A stretch of DNA of 64,000 nucleotides from Sphaerochaeta sp032144095 (GTDB lineage Bacteria > Spirochaetota > Spirochaetia > Sphaerochaetales > Sphaerochaetaceae), in contig NZ_JAVSNJ010000005.1 in the NCBI RefSeq assembly GCF_032144095.1, positions 1 to 64,000 of the forward strand, read 5' to 3'. The first letter of the stretch is position 1. Each line of letters starts with the position of its first letter. A program made the translations under genes and the position numbers. Of the stretch, positions 25,963-35,697 are shown one piece after another. Below the pieces are notes generated by a model that worked only from the letters and a program-made list of their open reading frames with translations, was not told the origin of the DNA and ran no database searches.

Positions 25963-26967
25963 TCAAGGACGCCAAATTGTTGCTTCAATAGTCCGTTCAG
26001 TTTTTTTGTCATGACAAAAGTAGTAGATCGTTACGATGTCTCCATTTGGAACTTGATATGATCTTGTGTATCCAAGGTCCCAATGCCCGCCATCAGAACG
26101 GAGAATCCTCTCATCATTCCAGGAGAGCCCTCCATCATCACTGAGACGTGCAAAGATACCGTAAGGGAGGGTACGCATCCCGTAGGTAACACAGAGCCTC
26201 CCATCCTGGAGACGGAACAGGGAAGGAGGATTGCTCAAGCCTTCCCCCTCATATACGGAGGATCCAAGTTTCCAAGTCTTGCCTTCATCAGGAGAGAGGA
26301 AGGTGGAAAGTCCCCACTTGCCTTCACGTTGCCATCTTGCAGAGGTGAGGTAGCCATGTGCCCCCATCCTGAGCGTCGAAGGCATGATGACAAACCCTGC
26401 ATGTTCACTATCAAGCCAAGAGAAGAAATTCCAGGAACCATCCCAGTATTTTGCACAAAAGATGTTCCCTTCTTCTCCATTGTCCTTATGGGCAGTGAAG
26501 AAGCCCGTGATGGATTGTTTTCCTTCGATGATGTAATCGATTCTTGGCTCAATGCAGCGGTCGGGAAAAAGTCGAATCTGGTAAGGACCTTTCCAGGTTT
26601 TACACCTATCAGAAGAGACATACTGGTACATTGTTCCTTTCTCAAGTTTGTTTGTCTCAAAGGAGATTGCTACGTCAACGCCGGAGAAGTCAAAGGTGGA
26701 GAGTTCGTTGCTATCGAGGACTGCCATTCCTTCAGTCTGGACCGATGGGCCTTCCTCTATCTTCCAGGTTCTCCCTCCATCGAGCGATCGGCCCTGGAGG
26801 TTCTGACGGGGTTTTGTCTTGTCTATTGCATGGTTCCCATCGTCGATAACCTTAAAGGCACAGCTCTGGAAACCTACTACGATTTCATTTCCCCATCCCC
26901 AGAGTCCATGGTTAGCAGGCCATCCACCAAACCGGCCAGGCTCAGAATATACTTCAATATGTTGCAA
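25963..26967 (-). CDS. BNR/Asp-box repeat protein (sialidase-fold, exo-glycosidase-like)
   Basis: This 334-residue protein has at least three Asp-boxes, SLDGGRTW near residue 62, SPDEGKTW near 225 and SDDGGLSW near 280, the mark of six-bladed sialidase-fold propellers. No signal peptide is seen, so it is likely cytoplasmic. Classical sialidase FRIP and arginine-triad features are not clear, so it may be a hydrolase or lyase on another sugar. The start is TTG behind GGGAGGAA. It is first in the minus-strand operon with the GH4 enzyme and shares a divergent regulatory region with the LacI gene. Confidence 0.8.
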   Translation of the reverse strand: MQHIEVYSEPGRFGGWPANHGLWGWGNEIVVGFQSCAFKVIDDGNHAIDKTKPRQNLQGRSLDGGRTWKIEEGPSVQTEGMAVLDSNELSTFDFSGVDVAISFETNKLEKGTMYQYVSSDRCKTWKGPYQIRLFPDRCIEPRIDYIIEGKQSITGFFTAHKDNGEEGNIFCAKYWDGSWNFFSWLDSEHAGFVIMPSTLRMGAHGYLTSARWQREGKWGLSTFLSPDEGKTWKLGSSVYEGEGLSNPPSLFRLQDGRLCVTYGMRTLPYGIFARLSDDGGLSWNDERILRSDGGHWDLGYTRSYQVPNGDIVTIYYFCHDKKTERTIEATIWRP

Positions 26968-27016
26968 AATAGCTTCCTCCCAAAATTGCGTGTCTTGAGT
27001 AATATAGAAAACAATT

Positions 27017-27117
27017 CTACTATAACGTTTGAAAATGTCAATAAATATTACGAAAAATTATTTTATAAAATTATTATTGACAAGAGTATATTTCCATAAT
27101 ACTCTATTTAAACGTTT
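27017..27117. promoter_or_regulatory. Divergent control region with LacI-type operators
   Basis: Between the BNR and lacI genes lie two AACGTTT cores (27024-27030, and within AAACGTTT at 27110-27117). There is also a 21-base inverted repeat GAGTAT...ATACTC at 27084-27104, with a TTGACA at 27077-27082. AAACGTTT-centred palindromes are typical LacI-family operators. The two copies are about 87 bases apart, so looping repression of both directions is possible. Confidence 0.55.
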
Positions 27118-27136
27118 TAGATTGAGGGTAAAAATA

Positions 27137-28213
27137 GTGAGTACCTTGAAAGAAGTAGCTGACCATGCTGGTGTTTCGATCGCAACTGTATCCCTTGTAT
27201 TGAATGGGAAAACAACGGTAAGTGAGGCTACCAGAGAAAAAGTCCTTGCGTGTATTGAGAGCCTGAACTATAGGCCCAACATGGTTGCCAGGGGGTTCAA
27301 AACGAAGAAGACCATGGCTATTGCTGTGTTGCTCCCCACTATAACCAATCCTATCTATGCGACCTTTATCCATACCGTTGAGTATCTTGCTCATGAGAAC
27401 AACTATCAGGTCATCCTCTTCAGCTATGACCATGAGAACATACTCAGCAATTTTGACTATCTTACCGATTTGTACGACAGGATGGTCGATGGTATCATCA
27501 TCTGCGGTATCCCACCCCTTCCTGCCCCCAATCATCTGAAAAAGGCAAAACAGATCATGCAAGCCTTCAGCGAAAGAAAGACTCCCTTTGTATTTTACAA
27601 TGAAGAGGAACAGTTCTCAGTCTTTCTGGACACTTTTGGAATTCCAAAGGATGATGGCAATTTCATGCTCCTTAAGATAGACCGAGAGCAAGCGGTCTAT
27701 GAAGCGGTAAAACATCTGATATGCTCCGGTCATACCCGGATCGGATTCATCGGTGAAGGGGTGGTGAATACCTATCCCCAGAATATCCCCTACCAGAAGA
27801 AGCTTTCCGGATACAAAAGGGCACTGGCAGAGGCAGCAATCCCATTCTCCAGTGAACTGATCATCACAGGCACAGACGGGTATCAGGGAGGATCGGACTG
27901 CTTTGCACACCTTTCATCCTTGAAGAACCCTCCTACTGCATATGTGGGTACTGGAGACACCATCTCCCTTGGTATCCTTTCGGCGGCAACGAAGTCAGGT
28001 TTCTCTGTCCCTGGCGAGGTATCGGTCATCGGATTCGACAATATCTTGGAAGCATCTTTTTGGAATCCCAAGCTGTCCACAATTTCGGTACCCATCAAGG
28101 ACATCGGAAAGGCGGCATTTACAAATCTGTTGTTGCTTATGGGAGGAGGGACAGTGCCGTTTACCATCAAGTCATTCGACACTGAGCTCATCATCAGAGA
28201 ATCATCACACTAA
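27137..28213 (+). CDS. LacI-family transcriptional regulator
   Basis: This 358-residue repressor has the N-terminal HTH TLKEVADHAGVSIATVSLVL (residues 3-22) and the hinge YRPNMVARGFKTKKT. The periplasmic-binding-protein-like sensor domain includes HTRIGFIGEG and VSVIGFDNILEA. The GTG at 27137 matches the family N-terminus and follows GAGGG. Upstream in-frame codons are AT-rich leader sequence. It probably senses the oligosaccharide or its product and controls both the BNR-GH4 operon and the transporter operon that follows it 12 bases later. Confidence 0.9.
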   Translation: MSTLKEVADHAGVSIATVSLVLNGKTTVSEATREKVLACIESLNYRPNMVARGFKTKKTMAIAVLLPTITNPIYATFIHTVEYLAHENNYQVILFSYDHENILSNFDYLTDLYDRMVDGIIICGIPPLPAPNHLKKAKQIMQAFSERKTPFVFYNEEEQFSVFLDTFGIPKDDGNFMLLKIDREQAVYEAVKHLICSGHTRIGFIGEGVVNTYPQNIPYQKKLSGYKRALAEAAIPFSSELIITGTDGYQGGSDCFAHLSSLKNPPTAYVGTGDTISLGILSAATKSGFSVPGEVSVIGFDNILEASFWNPKLSTISVPIKDIGKAAFTNLLLLMGGGTVPFTIKSFDTELIIRESSH

Positions 28214-28225
28214 GGAAAGCAGTAC

Positions 28226-29164
<939 letters not shown>

Positions 29165-29165
29165 A

Positions 29166-30041
29166 ATGAAAGCATACAAAGAAACCGGTGCAGAAAAAGC
29201 CTTTACGATACTCAACCTAACTCTGCTTTCTCTATTTTCGCTTACTATCTTGTATCCTTTTGCACATGTGGCATCCAGTGCCTTAAGTGCAAATGACGCT
29301 GTTCTTGGTGGCATGGTTACGTTTTTCCCTGTCAGACCTACTACTGAGGCCCTCAGGCAACTGTTGGTGCATAGGGGGTACCAGAGTGCCATGGCCAACA
29401 CGGTATTCATTACCTGTGTAGGGACGCTGATGAATCTGTTTGTCACGGCCATGTTGGCATATCCGCTTTCCCGGAAGAACCTCCGCTTTTCAAAGGTCTT
29501 GAATATCCTGGTGCTGCTACCGATGTTTTTTTCCGGTGGTATGATCCCTACCTATCTGGTGGTAAGCACCCTCAAGTTGACGGATACCTACTGGGCATAC
29601 CTACTTCCGTCGTTGGTTTCCCCTTTCTACTGTCTGCTACTCCGCAATTTCTTTGCCTCCATCCCGAAGGAACTGGAGGAGTCTGCGATCATCGATGGAG
29701 CCGGGTATGGAAGGGTCTTGTTGCAGATCATCATGCCTCTCTCCATGGCAGCAATTGCGACTATTGCCCTGTTCTATGCAGTGGATCATTGGAACGTCTT
29801 CTTGGGTGGCATCATGTATATCAACGACCGCAAGCTTTGGACCTTGCAGATGTTCCTGAGGGAAATGATCTCACAATCTGAGCATGCTTCAGAATTGGCG
29901 GAGGGTGGTTCGGCCTTCGTTTCGCTGGAATCGCTTCGTATGGCGGCAATCCTTGTGAGTATCTTACCGATTCTTTGTGTATATCCCTTTGTCCAAAAAT
30001 ATTTTGTCAAAGGTGTGATGGTAGGTTCTGTGAAAGGATGA
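29166..30041 (+). CDS. Oligosaccharide ABC transporter permease (LplC/YtcP-like)
   Basis: This 291-residue permease has the LplC-type start KAFTILNLTLLSLFSLTILYP preceding a long periplasmic loop. The EAA segment is EESAIIDGAGYGRVLLQIIM near residue 175, and it ends PFVQKYFVKGVMVGSVKG, typical of the family. It partners the LplB-like permease and the 519-residue binding protein. A small TACCCC/GGGGTA hairpin at 30067-30082 sits just before the ribosome site of the binding-protein gene. Confidence 0.9.
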   Translation: MKAYKETGAEKAFTILNLTLLSLFSLTILYPFAHVASSALSANDAVLGGMVTFFPVRPTTEALRQLLVHRGYQSAMANTVFITCVGTLMNLFVTAMLAYPLSRKNLRFSKVLNILVLLPMFFSGGMIPTYLVVSTLKLTDTYWAYLLPSLVSPFYCLLLRNFFASIPKELEESAIIDGAGYGRVLLQIIMPLSMAAIATIALFYAVDHWNVFLGGIMYINDRKLWTLQMFLREMISQSEHASELAEGGSAFVSLESLRMAAILVSILPILCVYPFVQKYFVKGVMVGSVKG

Positions 30042-30095
30042 GTGTAGCTCATCCAATGTATTGGAATACCCCAAAAGGGGTAAAAGGAGAGAACT

Positions 30096-31655
30096 ATGAA
30101 GAGGAGTGTAGTATTACTGGGTTTGATGTTGCTTCTGATAACTCCAAACCTCACTGCTGCTGGAACTCAGGAGAAAAAACCTGCGGTTTCTGCAGGACCG
30201 CAGAAAGTCGTTATCTTCAACACAAGGCCAAGTAAGGAGAAGTTGCCGGAGGGAGTTGATTTCAACAACAACCCCTATATCAATTTCATCAGGGAGTCGA
30301 GTGGGATCGACCCTGTTTTCCTGAGACCTGAGGCCTCAACCTATTATGATAAGTTGAACCTCATCATGTCGTCAAAAAACATGCCGGACCTGGTCCAAGG
30401 AAGGTTCGAGGATTTATACAGGTATGCAAAAGAAGGGCTTCTTGTTCCGCTTGACGATCTACTCGCCAAATATGGCAAGGACATCCTTGAAGGGATGCCA
30501 GAGAATGCTTGGCAGCATGTCAAGGTCGATGGTAAGATCTACGGGATCCCCTCTGTCTACTTCTACCCCGTGGAAGGAAAGGACAGCATTCCTAACCGAG
30601 TACTCTGGGTACGCCGTGATTGGAGCGACAAGCTCGGGATTGCAGAACCAAAGACCTTACCAGAATTCACAGAAATGCTGAGAGCCTTTACCTTCAATGA
30701 TCCTGATGGAAATGGGAAAAAGGATACGCTGGGAATCAGTGGGTACATGGCCAGTGGTGAGCTCAGGGGCCTTGATTCGATCTTTGGCGCCTTCGGGGTG
30801 ATCCAGTATGGTTCAACCTGGTCTGAAGTCAACGGGAAAGTGGTCTATAACCCGACAAAACCAGAAATGAAAGATGCCTTGGCATATCTCAATTCCCTAT
30901 ACAAGGAAGGCATTCTGGATCCTGAATTCTATATGCTCAATAGCTCCCAGTGGATGGAACGGGTATACCAAGGAAAGATTGGGGTCTGGCAGGGTTCCTG
31001 GTGGGAACCCGAACAGAGAACAACCTCCATTCTGCAAAACACTGGGGTGAAACCGATGGTGGGTGGACTTATGAAGCCGATCCATGCTCCAATTGGACCA
31101 AAAGGACTGAAAGGAAACTCTGCATCCCTTGCCTTGAGCGAAGGTGTATATTTCATCACAGTCGACAGTAAGGATCCATCCGTACCGGTAAAGCTATTCA
31201 ATTGGCTTTTCAGTCCAGCAGGAAGGGACTATGACTTTGGTTTTAAGGGAATCAACTTTGATCTGATCGACGGAGTGCGGACTCGCAGTGTCACCAATCC
31301 CCCTGATATCTACCGAAGGTTGTACCATTTCAGCTACGTTCCCTGGTCTGAAGAGGAGTTCAAGCTCAATGCCTTGGATGAGGTAAAGCACGATAAGGAT
31401 CTCTTTGAGTTTGCCTGGGAGGCTCTCAAGGTATCTGCCGATGATGCAGTCACCTCGGCCATTCCCTACTACAAGTCTGATTCTCTGCTCGAGTTTGGCC
31501 CAGAACTACAAAAGTTATGGATCGAATATGCGGTGAAGATCATTATCGGAGAGTATCCGCTTTCGGAATGGGATACGTTTGTACAGCTTTGGAACAAGAA
31601 TGGTGGTGAGGCCATTACGAGAGAAATGAACGAATATTACGCCTCTACCCGCTAA
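30096..31655 (+). CDS. Extracellular solute-binding protein (LplA/YtcQ-like)
   Basis: This 519-residue binding protein has a signal sequence (RSVVLLGLMLLLITPNLTAAG). It lacks a clear lipobox Cys, so it may be released into the periplasm. The fold-type is that of large LplA/YtcQ binding proteins for oligosaccharides (RVLWVRRDWSDKLGIAEPKT is characteristic). It delivers substrate to the two permeases upstream. A strong terminator closes this operon. Together with GH4 and BNR genes this suggests uptake of a plant or host glycan fragment. Confidence 0.9.
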   Translation: MKRSVVLLGLMLLLITPNLTAAGTQEKKPAVSAGPQKVVIFNTRPSKEKLPEGVDFNNNPYINFIRESSGIDPVFLRPEASTYYDKLNLIMSSKNMPDLVQGRFEDLYRYAKEGLLVPLDDLLAKYGKDILEGMPENAWQHVKVDGKIYGIPSVYFYPVEGKDSIPNRVLWVRRDWSDKLGIAEPKTLPEFTEMLRAFTFNDPDGNGKKDTLGISGYMASGELRGLDSIFGAFGVIQYGSTWSEVNGKVVYNPTKPEMKDALAYLNSLYKEGILDPEFYMLNSSQWMERVYQGKIGVWQGSWWEPEQRTTSILQNTGVKPMVGGLMKPIHAPIGPKGLKGNSASLALSEGVYFITVDSKDPSVPVKLFNWLFSPAGRDYDFGFKGINFDLIDGVRTRSVTNPPDIYRRLYHFSYVPWSEEEFKLNALDEVKHDKDLFEFAWEALKVSADDAVTSAIPYYKSDSLLEFGPELQKLWIEYAVKIIIGEYPLSEWDTFVQLWNKNGGEAITREMNEYYASTR

Positions 31656-31672
31656 TACTCTTTTTTCAAAGT

Positions 31673-31709
31673 GAATCCCCTGCCAGATACAAGGCAGGGG
31701 ATTCGTTAC
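31673..31709 (+). terminator. Terminator of the LplABC-like operon
   Basis: GAATCCCCTGCC pairs perfectly with GGCAGGGGATTC around an 8-base loop. The intron remnant begins immediately after it, so the T tail is short. Confidence 0.7.
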
Positions 31710-31799
31710 GTTTGCCCAGCATGGGCAATAACTAGGTGGTGAAAGTCCACTGTGGATGCGGTACTGCCAAGGGCAGAACCACTAGCCTAAGGCAAGTGC
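31710..31799 (+). mobile_element. Group II intron 5' remnant
   Basis: The sequence GTTTGCCCAGCATGGGC, followed by GGTGGTGAAAGTCCAC, TGTGGATGCGGT and GGGCAGAACC, resembles the 5' part of domain I of bacterial group II introns (normally starting GUGYG). No reverse transcriptase or domain V is present. It ends where a transposase reading frame begins, so it is a short dead fragment. The 5' end GTTTG departs from the usual GTGYG, which may reflect decay. Confidence 0.6.
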
Positions 31800-32177
31800 A
31801 AGCATGCGAGTGTTTGTGCGGATGAAGGCATTGTTCTGGTTACAGACAGAAGCAAGTCAGGAAAATCATATGCCGAAAGAAATAAGATATCTCATGTAGC
31901 CTTGGACAGCAAGACAGAGTCAAGATATGGAAGTTATAACCTCCAGACAATAAACAATTTTCACTCCTTGCTTGTTGAGATTGTTACTTCAAGGAGAAGC
32001 TTTGCAACCAAGTACAGTGAGGTATATCTTGCCTGGATCTCCTGGCAGACTAGGATGAAAGGACTGACTGTACAAGAAAGAGTCTCTGCTTTAAAAGCAA
32101 TGGCACCAGCTAGGGGTAGGACGGTCTTGGTCAAGGATATCATAAAGAAGGAATTCCCTGTTGAATTGAGAAGCTAG
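31800..32177 (+). pseudogene. IS1595-like transposase, C-terminal fragment
   Basis: The frame reads GIVLVTDRSKSGKSYA, which resembles the catalytic Asp strand, then INNFHSLLVE and FATKYSEVYLAWISWQ, which resembles the C-terminal end of ISXO2/IS1595-type DDE transposases. About 125 residues of an enzyme that is normally near 300 remain. The usual conserved IN-x-HS and TKYL motifs are partly kept. An in-frame TAA at 31788 and the intron fragment cut the 5' end. No terminal inverted repeats were found. Confidence 0.6.
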
Positions 32178-32273
32178 AGGTAGAGTTCTGTAGGCAAAGA
32201 TGGCATTTCACTGCTAGGACTGAAAAGAGCCAAGATTTTTCACTTTTACTCTTGAAAGCCGAGGAGAAAGAAA

Positions 32274-32310
32274 ATGCTTCCCTCTTTGTATGAAGGAAGC
32301 ATGTTCTTTG
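32274..32310. repeat. Repeated hairpin, copy 2
   Basis: ATGCTTCC pairs with GGAAGCAT around a loop containing CTCTTTGTATGAA, followed by GTTCTTTG. It matches the element at 24595-24645 nearly base for base in the stem and loop. It again lies at a gene end, downstream of the transposase fragment and facing the converging small-protein gene. Confidence 0.65.
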
Positions 32311-32365
32311 TTCAAGTGTCATCTGTTGCCTACTGTCTTATACCTACTGCCTCTTCTCTGCTCCC

Positions 32366-32656
32366 TTACGGCCTGAGGGCAAACTCCACCATGTGCTGCT
32401 TGGCACTGGCGATGTTGCCCCTCTCCATGGCCCTCTTAACCTTGGCGAGGATCTGCTGGCCCTCAAGGGCGGAGAGCGGATCCTTTTCCGTGGCCTGGGC
32501 TAGGCTGATGCTCAAATCCAAAACCCCATAGGCGGCCTGGATGTTTCCCATCTGGATGTTCTCTATCAGGGCAGAGTCGAGGATCTCCAGCAGGAAGGGG
32601 GTGGTAACTATAGACTGCTCTTCATCAAGCAAAAGATAGTGTGGTGTATATCGCAT
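32366..32656 (-). CDS. Small hypothetical protein
   Basis: This 96-residue protein reads YTPHYLLLDEEQSIVTTPF, then ILDSALIENIQMGNIQAAYG and a helical region ending in VKRAMERGNIASAKQHMV. It is acidic and predicted mostly helical, with no membrane segment or signal. An AAAGGA site precedes the ATG at normal distance, which supports translation. I do not recognise the family. It points away from the mobile-element scar and shares the minus strand with the membrane-anchored protein gene at 32742. Confidence 0.5.
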   Translation of the reverse strand: MRYTPHYLLLDEEQSIVTTPFLLEILDSALIENIQMGNIQAAYGVLDLSISLAQATEKDPLSALEGQQILAKVKRAMERGNIASAKQHMVEFALRP

Positions 32657-32741
32657 GGCTTATATCCTTTGTACAACAAGCGGCTTCTCCACCGAATGTG
32701 AAGGTTGCCGCTTGCTATGCTACCAATATCGACATAAACAC

Positions 32742-33266
32742 CTATTTTTTCAAGTAGTAACAGTGCGTATTGCTATCATTTCCTAATAAGGTCAGAGTTT
32801 CACTCTTTCCATCCTTGCTTGCGGAGTAGAGCAGCTTGCAAGGCAGCAGTGTCGAACCAGCCTTCATGAGGAATCCATACCCCTCCTGGTAGGTCAGCTG
32901 AACGAGCATCGGTGCATTTCTGGGGATGTAGAGGCTTGCGCTGACCGAGGTGGAATCCTCTCTTTTCTGTTCGATGACGATCTTCTCGATGGTCTGGCCA
33001 CCTATCTCCGGTAGGGTGGGTACCCCCTCAGCCGTATCAAGGAGCCAGGTGGAGTTGTACATCTTCTCGAATGAGGCCTTGGCCTCTTCCTGGGTAGGTG
33101 GGCTGACAGGTTGGTAACTGCAGCCGTAGCAACTGAAGGCGAGGAAGAACACCAAGGTGGTTGCACATGCGCTGATCATGGCAACATGGGGTTTTGTCAG
33201 CTTGAGCTTCTTCTTCGTCTGAACTTCGTTCTTCTCGTTCTCGCTTATGTTTGTTCCTTCTTGCAT
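32742..33266 (-). CDS. Membrane-anchored hypothetical protein
   Basis: This 174-residue protein has a short basic, hydrophilic N-terminus, one hydrophobic segment (AMISACATTLVFFLAFSCYG, residues about 29-48) and then a C-terminal domain of about 115 residues rich in beta strands (KIVIEQKREDSTSVSASLYI). The CYGCSYQP after the segment could be a lipobox-like or simply a membrane-exit sequence. I chose the ATG at 33266, which sits 6 bases after AAAGGAGA. An upstream in-frame extension of 41 codons has no site. No family is recognised. It is divergent from a sugar-binding-protein gene. Confidence 0.55.
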   Translation of the reverse strand: MQEGTNISENEKNEVQTKKKLKLTKPHVAMISACATTLVFFLAFSCYGCSYQPVSPPTQEEAKASFEKMYNSTWLLDTAEGVPTLPEIGGQTIEKIVIEQKREDSTSVSASLYIPRNAPMLVQLTYQEGYGFLMKAGSTLLPCKLLYSASKDGKSETLTLLGNDSNTHCYYLKK

Positions 33267-33398
33267 GCAATCTCTCCTTTCTGGTTTTCTGTAGGAAAGT
33301 GTCAGATGGAAACGTGGTTTTGCATACTTATATAAGAAATCCCCTCTCCTGTGCCTTTGTCGGTGGTTTTTCCCTTGCAACTTGTCCACACATTTTTG

Positions 33399-33453
33399 TT
33401 GACGACATAAAAACCATGAGCTAGGATATATTCACTGATTAAATGATTAATCA
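33399..33453 (+). promoter_or_regulatory. Promoter and palindromic operator of second ABC operon
   Basis: TTGACG (33399-33404) and TAGGAT (33422-33427) are 17 bases apart. Starting 9 bases after the -10 box is the palindrome TGATTA-aatgat-TAATCA (33436-33453), placed where a repressor would block transcription. The LacI gene at 37922 in the same operon is the obvious candidate to bind it. Confidence 0.65.
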
Positions 33454-33469
33454 ATCTTAAGGAGGAACT

Positions 33470-34768
33470 ATGAAAAAGATCCATTCACAGGGGGCAAAAC
33501 GTGCCTTCGCCATGCTTTTGGTCTTCGGCCTCATTCTCGGGATGGCCTTTTCCCAAGGCGCGAAAGAGAGTGCCACCACACCGACCGGACCGGTTTCCTT
33601 GACCATCGCTACATGGACAAGCAACCCCGACCAGATTGCTCTTCTGGATTCGTTTGTCCAGGGCTTTGCAAAGTCCAAGGGCATTGAGATCAAGGCAAAC
33701 TTTGAATCAATCCCCTTCGGCGAATACAACACCAAGCTCTCCCTCGAACTGCAGAGCGCCGGCGGACCGGACATCTTCTGGGTCCTGGAGACCGCTGCCC
33801 CTGCCTTCATTGAGTCAGGATTGCTCGCCAAGCTTGACCAGGCAATGAAAGCCTATGACCCTGAGGATATCTCAGCCGATGCACTGGCCCTCTGGAGCAA
33901 GGCTGGCAGTGTCTATGCCATCCCATTCTCCACTTCCCCCTTCTTTATCCTCTACAACAAGGACCTGTTCCTCAAAGCAGGGGCCAAGACACCTGATGAC
34001 CTCATTGCAGAGGGTGCCTGGAACTGGGATACCTTCAGATCTGTGAGCAAGCAGGTCAAGGACAAGACCGGGGTGTGGGCCCTGCAGACTGTCGACGGCC
34101 AGGGCTATGATGCACGAGTCCTGCACAACCTCGCCCCTATCGTACGCTCGTACGGCGGTGACTTCTGGACCGATGACGGCAAGATCCTCATCAACAAGAG
34201 TGAGTCCGTGGCTGCTGTCCAGCTCTTCCACGACATGGTCTATGTGGACCAGTCGGTTGTTCCTCCAGGGAACCAGAGCGACTTCTTCTCAGGCAGTGCT
34301 GCCATGACCATTGGACAGGTCTCCAGGATTTCCAAGCTCGACGGCGCTTCCTTTGCATGGGGCCTTGCCCCAATGCCTTCAGGGCCCAAGGGAGAGGCTC
34401 CTGTCATCGGCCAGGCCGCCATTGGTGCACACGCCAAGGGCAAGCAGGTTGCCTTGGCAAGTGAGCTGGTCGCATACATGACCAACAAGAGCTCCGTTGC
34501 CGCCATGGCAGGCATCTGGCCTCCAGCCAGAAAGTCCGTGCTCGATTCCGAGGCGTTCTTGAGCTCCAACCCAAAGGTGACTCCCTCCCAGATGGCAATG
34601 GCCGTAGGCACTTCCATCAAGACTGGCCGGGTACTGCCTTCCCATGTAAAGTATCCTCAGATCGAAGTTGAGTCCAAGATGAGCTTTGACAAGCTTTGGC
34701 AGCCCAATGCCAATGTCCAGTCCATTTTGAATGAAGTCGCTGCTGTGTATGCCAAGTACATCAAATAA
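33470..34768 (+). CDS. Carbohydrate ABC transporter substrate-binding protein
   Basis: This 432-residue binding protein of the sugar family has a signal peptide (AFAMLLVFGLILGMAFSQGAKES). The mature part starts with SLTIATWTSNPDQIALLDSF and contains the DIFWVLETAAPAFIESGLLA and FILYNKDLFLKAGAKTPDDL segments common to the MalE/UgpB-like group. It feeds two permeases just downstream. Composition is noticeably GC-rich. The ligand is unknown. The FAD enzyme and NagA-type neighbours suggest an amino sugar or other modified sugar. Confidence 0.9.
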   Translation: MKKIHSQGAKRAFAMLLVFGLILGMAFSQGAKESATTPTGPVSLTIATWTSNPDQIALLDSFVQGFAKSKGIEIKANFESIPFGEYNTKLSLELQSAGGPDIFWVLETAAPAFIESGLLAKLDQAMKAYDPEDISADALALWSKAGSVYAIPFSTSPFFILYNKDLFLKAGAKTPDDLIAEGAWNWDTFRSVSKQVKDKTGVWALQTVDGQGYDARVLHNLAPIVRSYGGDFWTDDGKILINKSESVAAVQLFHDMVYVDQSVVPPGNQSDFFSGSAAMTIGQVSRISKLDGASFAWGLAPMPSGPKGEAPVIGQAAIGAHAKGKQVALASELVAYMTNKSSVAAMAGIWPPARKSVLDSEAFLSSNPKVTPSQMAMAVGTSIKTGRVLPSHVKYPQIEVESKMSFDKLWQPNANVQSILNEVAAVYAKYIK

Positions 34769-34794
34769 CTGACCGCATAAGGAGCCAGGACGAA

Positions 34795-35697
34795 ATGAAA
34801 CAACAGTCCTTACGATCGATACATCGACGGGAAGCCATCATCGGATGGGCGTTCGTCACCCCGCAGATGGCAGGATTTGTCATTTTCGTCCTGCTCCCAC
34901 TGTTTTCAGTCTTCTTGTATGGGATGCAGGAGAAGAACCTGCTTTTCGGGACAACCACCTTTATTGGGTTGACCAACTATGGGAACCTGTTCAAGGATCC
35001 TCTGTTCATCAAGTCCTTGGTGAATACGTTGATCTTCAGCGCAGGGGTTGTTCCCATGAACCTGATCTTCTCCCTGATGCTCGCCCTCTACCTGGGAGGT
35101 GGAAGGAATGGTACGAAATTCGTGCGGAGCATCATCTTTCTGCCAGTGATCACCTCAGGCGTTGCCTGGGCCATTGTATGGCGCTACCTTTTGCAAGGGG
35201 GGACTGCCGGTCCGGTGAACTGGCTTTTGGCCCACATCGGCATTGAAGGACCCAACTGGCTCTACGCCAAGGGGTGGGCGATGGCCAGTGTCATCGTGAC
35301 ACGGGTCATGAAGAACCTGGGCATGAACGTGCTGATCTTCATGGGTGCTGTGCTGAATATGCCAGGGGATGTCATCGAGGCAGCCCAGATCGATGGGGCA
35401 AGAGGGTGGACCCTCTTTGCAAAGATAAAGCTGCCGCTTCTCATGCCTACGGTCATGATGGTCACCATCGTGACGGTCATCGGGTCGATGCGTGTCTTTG
35501 ATACCATCAAGCTCATGACCGACGGAGGTCCTGAGGGTTCTACGATGGTGATGGTCTACTACATCTACCACCAGGCCTTCAAGATGTTTGAGACGGGATA
35601 TGCCTCAGCCATTGCTGTGACGCTTTTCCTGATCGTCCTACTCCTTACTGCCCTGCAGTGGTTTTCCAGAAAGAGGATATCCTATTATGAATCATAA
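34795..35697 (+). CDS. Sugar ABC transporter permease (MalF-like)
   Basis: This 300-residue permease has about six membrane segments and the EAA loop IEAAQIDGARGWTLFAKIKL at about residues 198-217. The N-terminus GWAFVTPQMAGFVIFVLLPL is typical of this family. It overlaps the next permease by 11 bases. No ATPase gene is present nearby. Confidence 0.92.
   Translation: MKQQSLRSIHRREAIIGWAFVTPQMAGFVIFVLLPLFSVFLYGMQEKNLLFGTTTFIGLTNYGNLFKDPLFIKSLVNTLIFSAGVVPMNLIFSLMLALYLGGGRNGTKFVRSIIFLPVITSGVAWAIVWRYLLQGGTAGPVNWLLAHIGIEGPNWLYAKGWAMASVIVTRVMKNLGMNVLIFMGAVLNMPGDVIEAAQIDGARGWTLFAKIKLPLLMPTVMMVTIVTVIGSMRVFDTIKLMTDGGPEGSTMVMVYYIYHQAFKMFETGYASAIAVTLFLIVLLLTALQWFSRKRISYYES

Noticed and set aside
24652..26967. 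Secreted sialidase/GH4 pair
   Set aside because: Neither protein has a signal peptide, so extracellular action is not supported.
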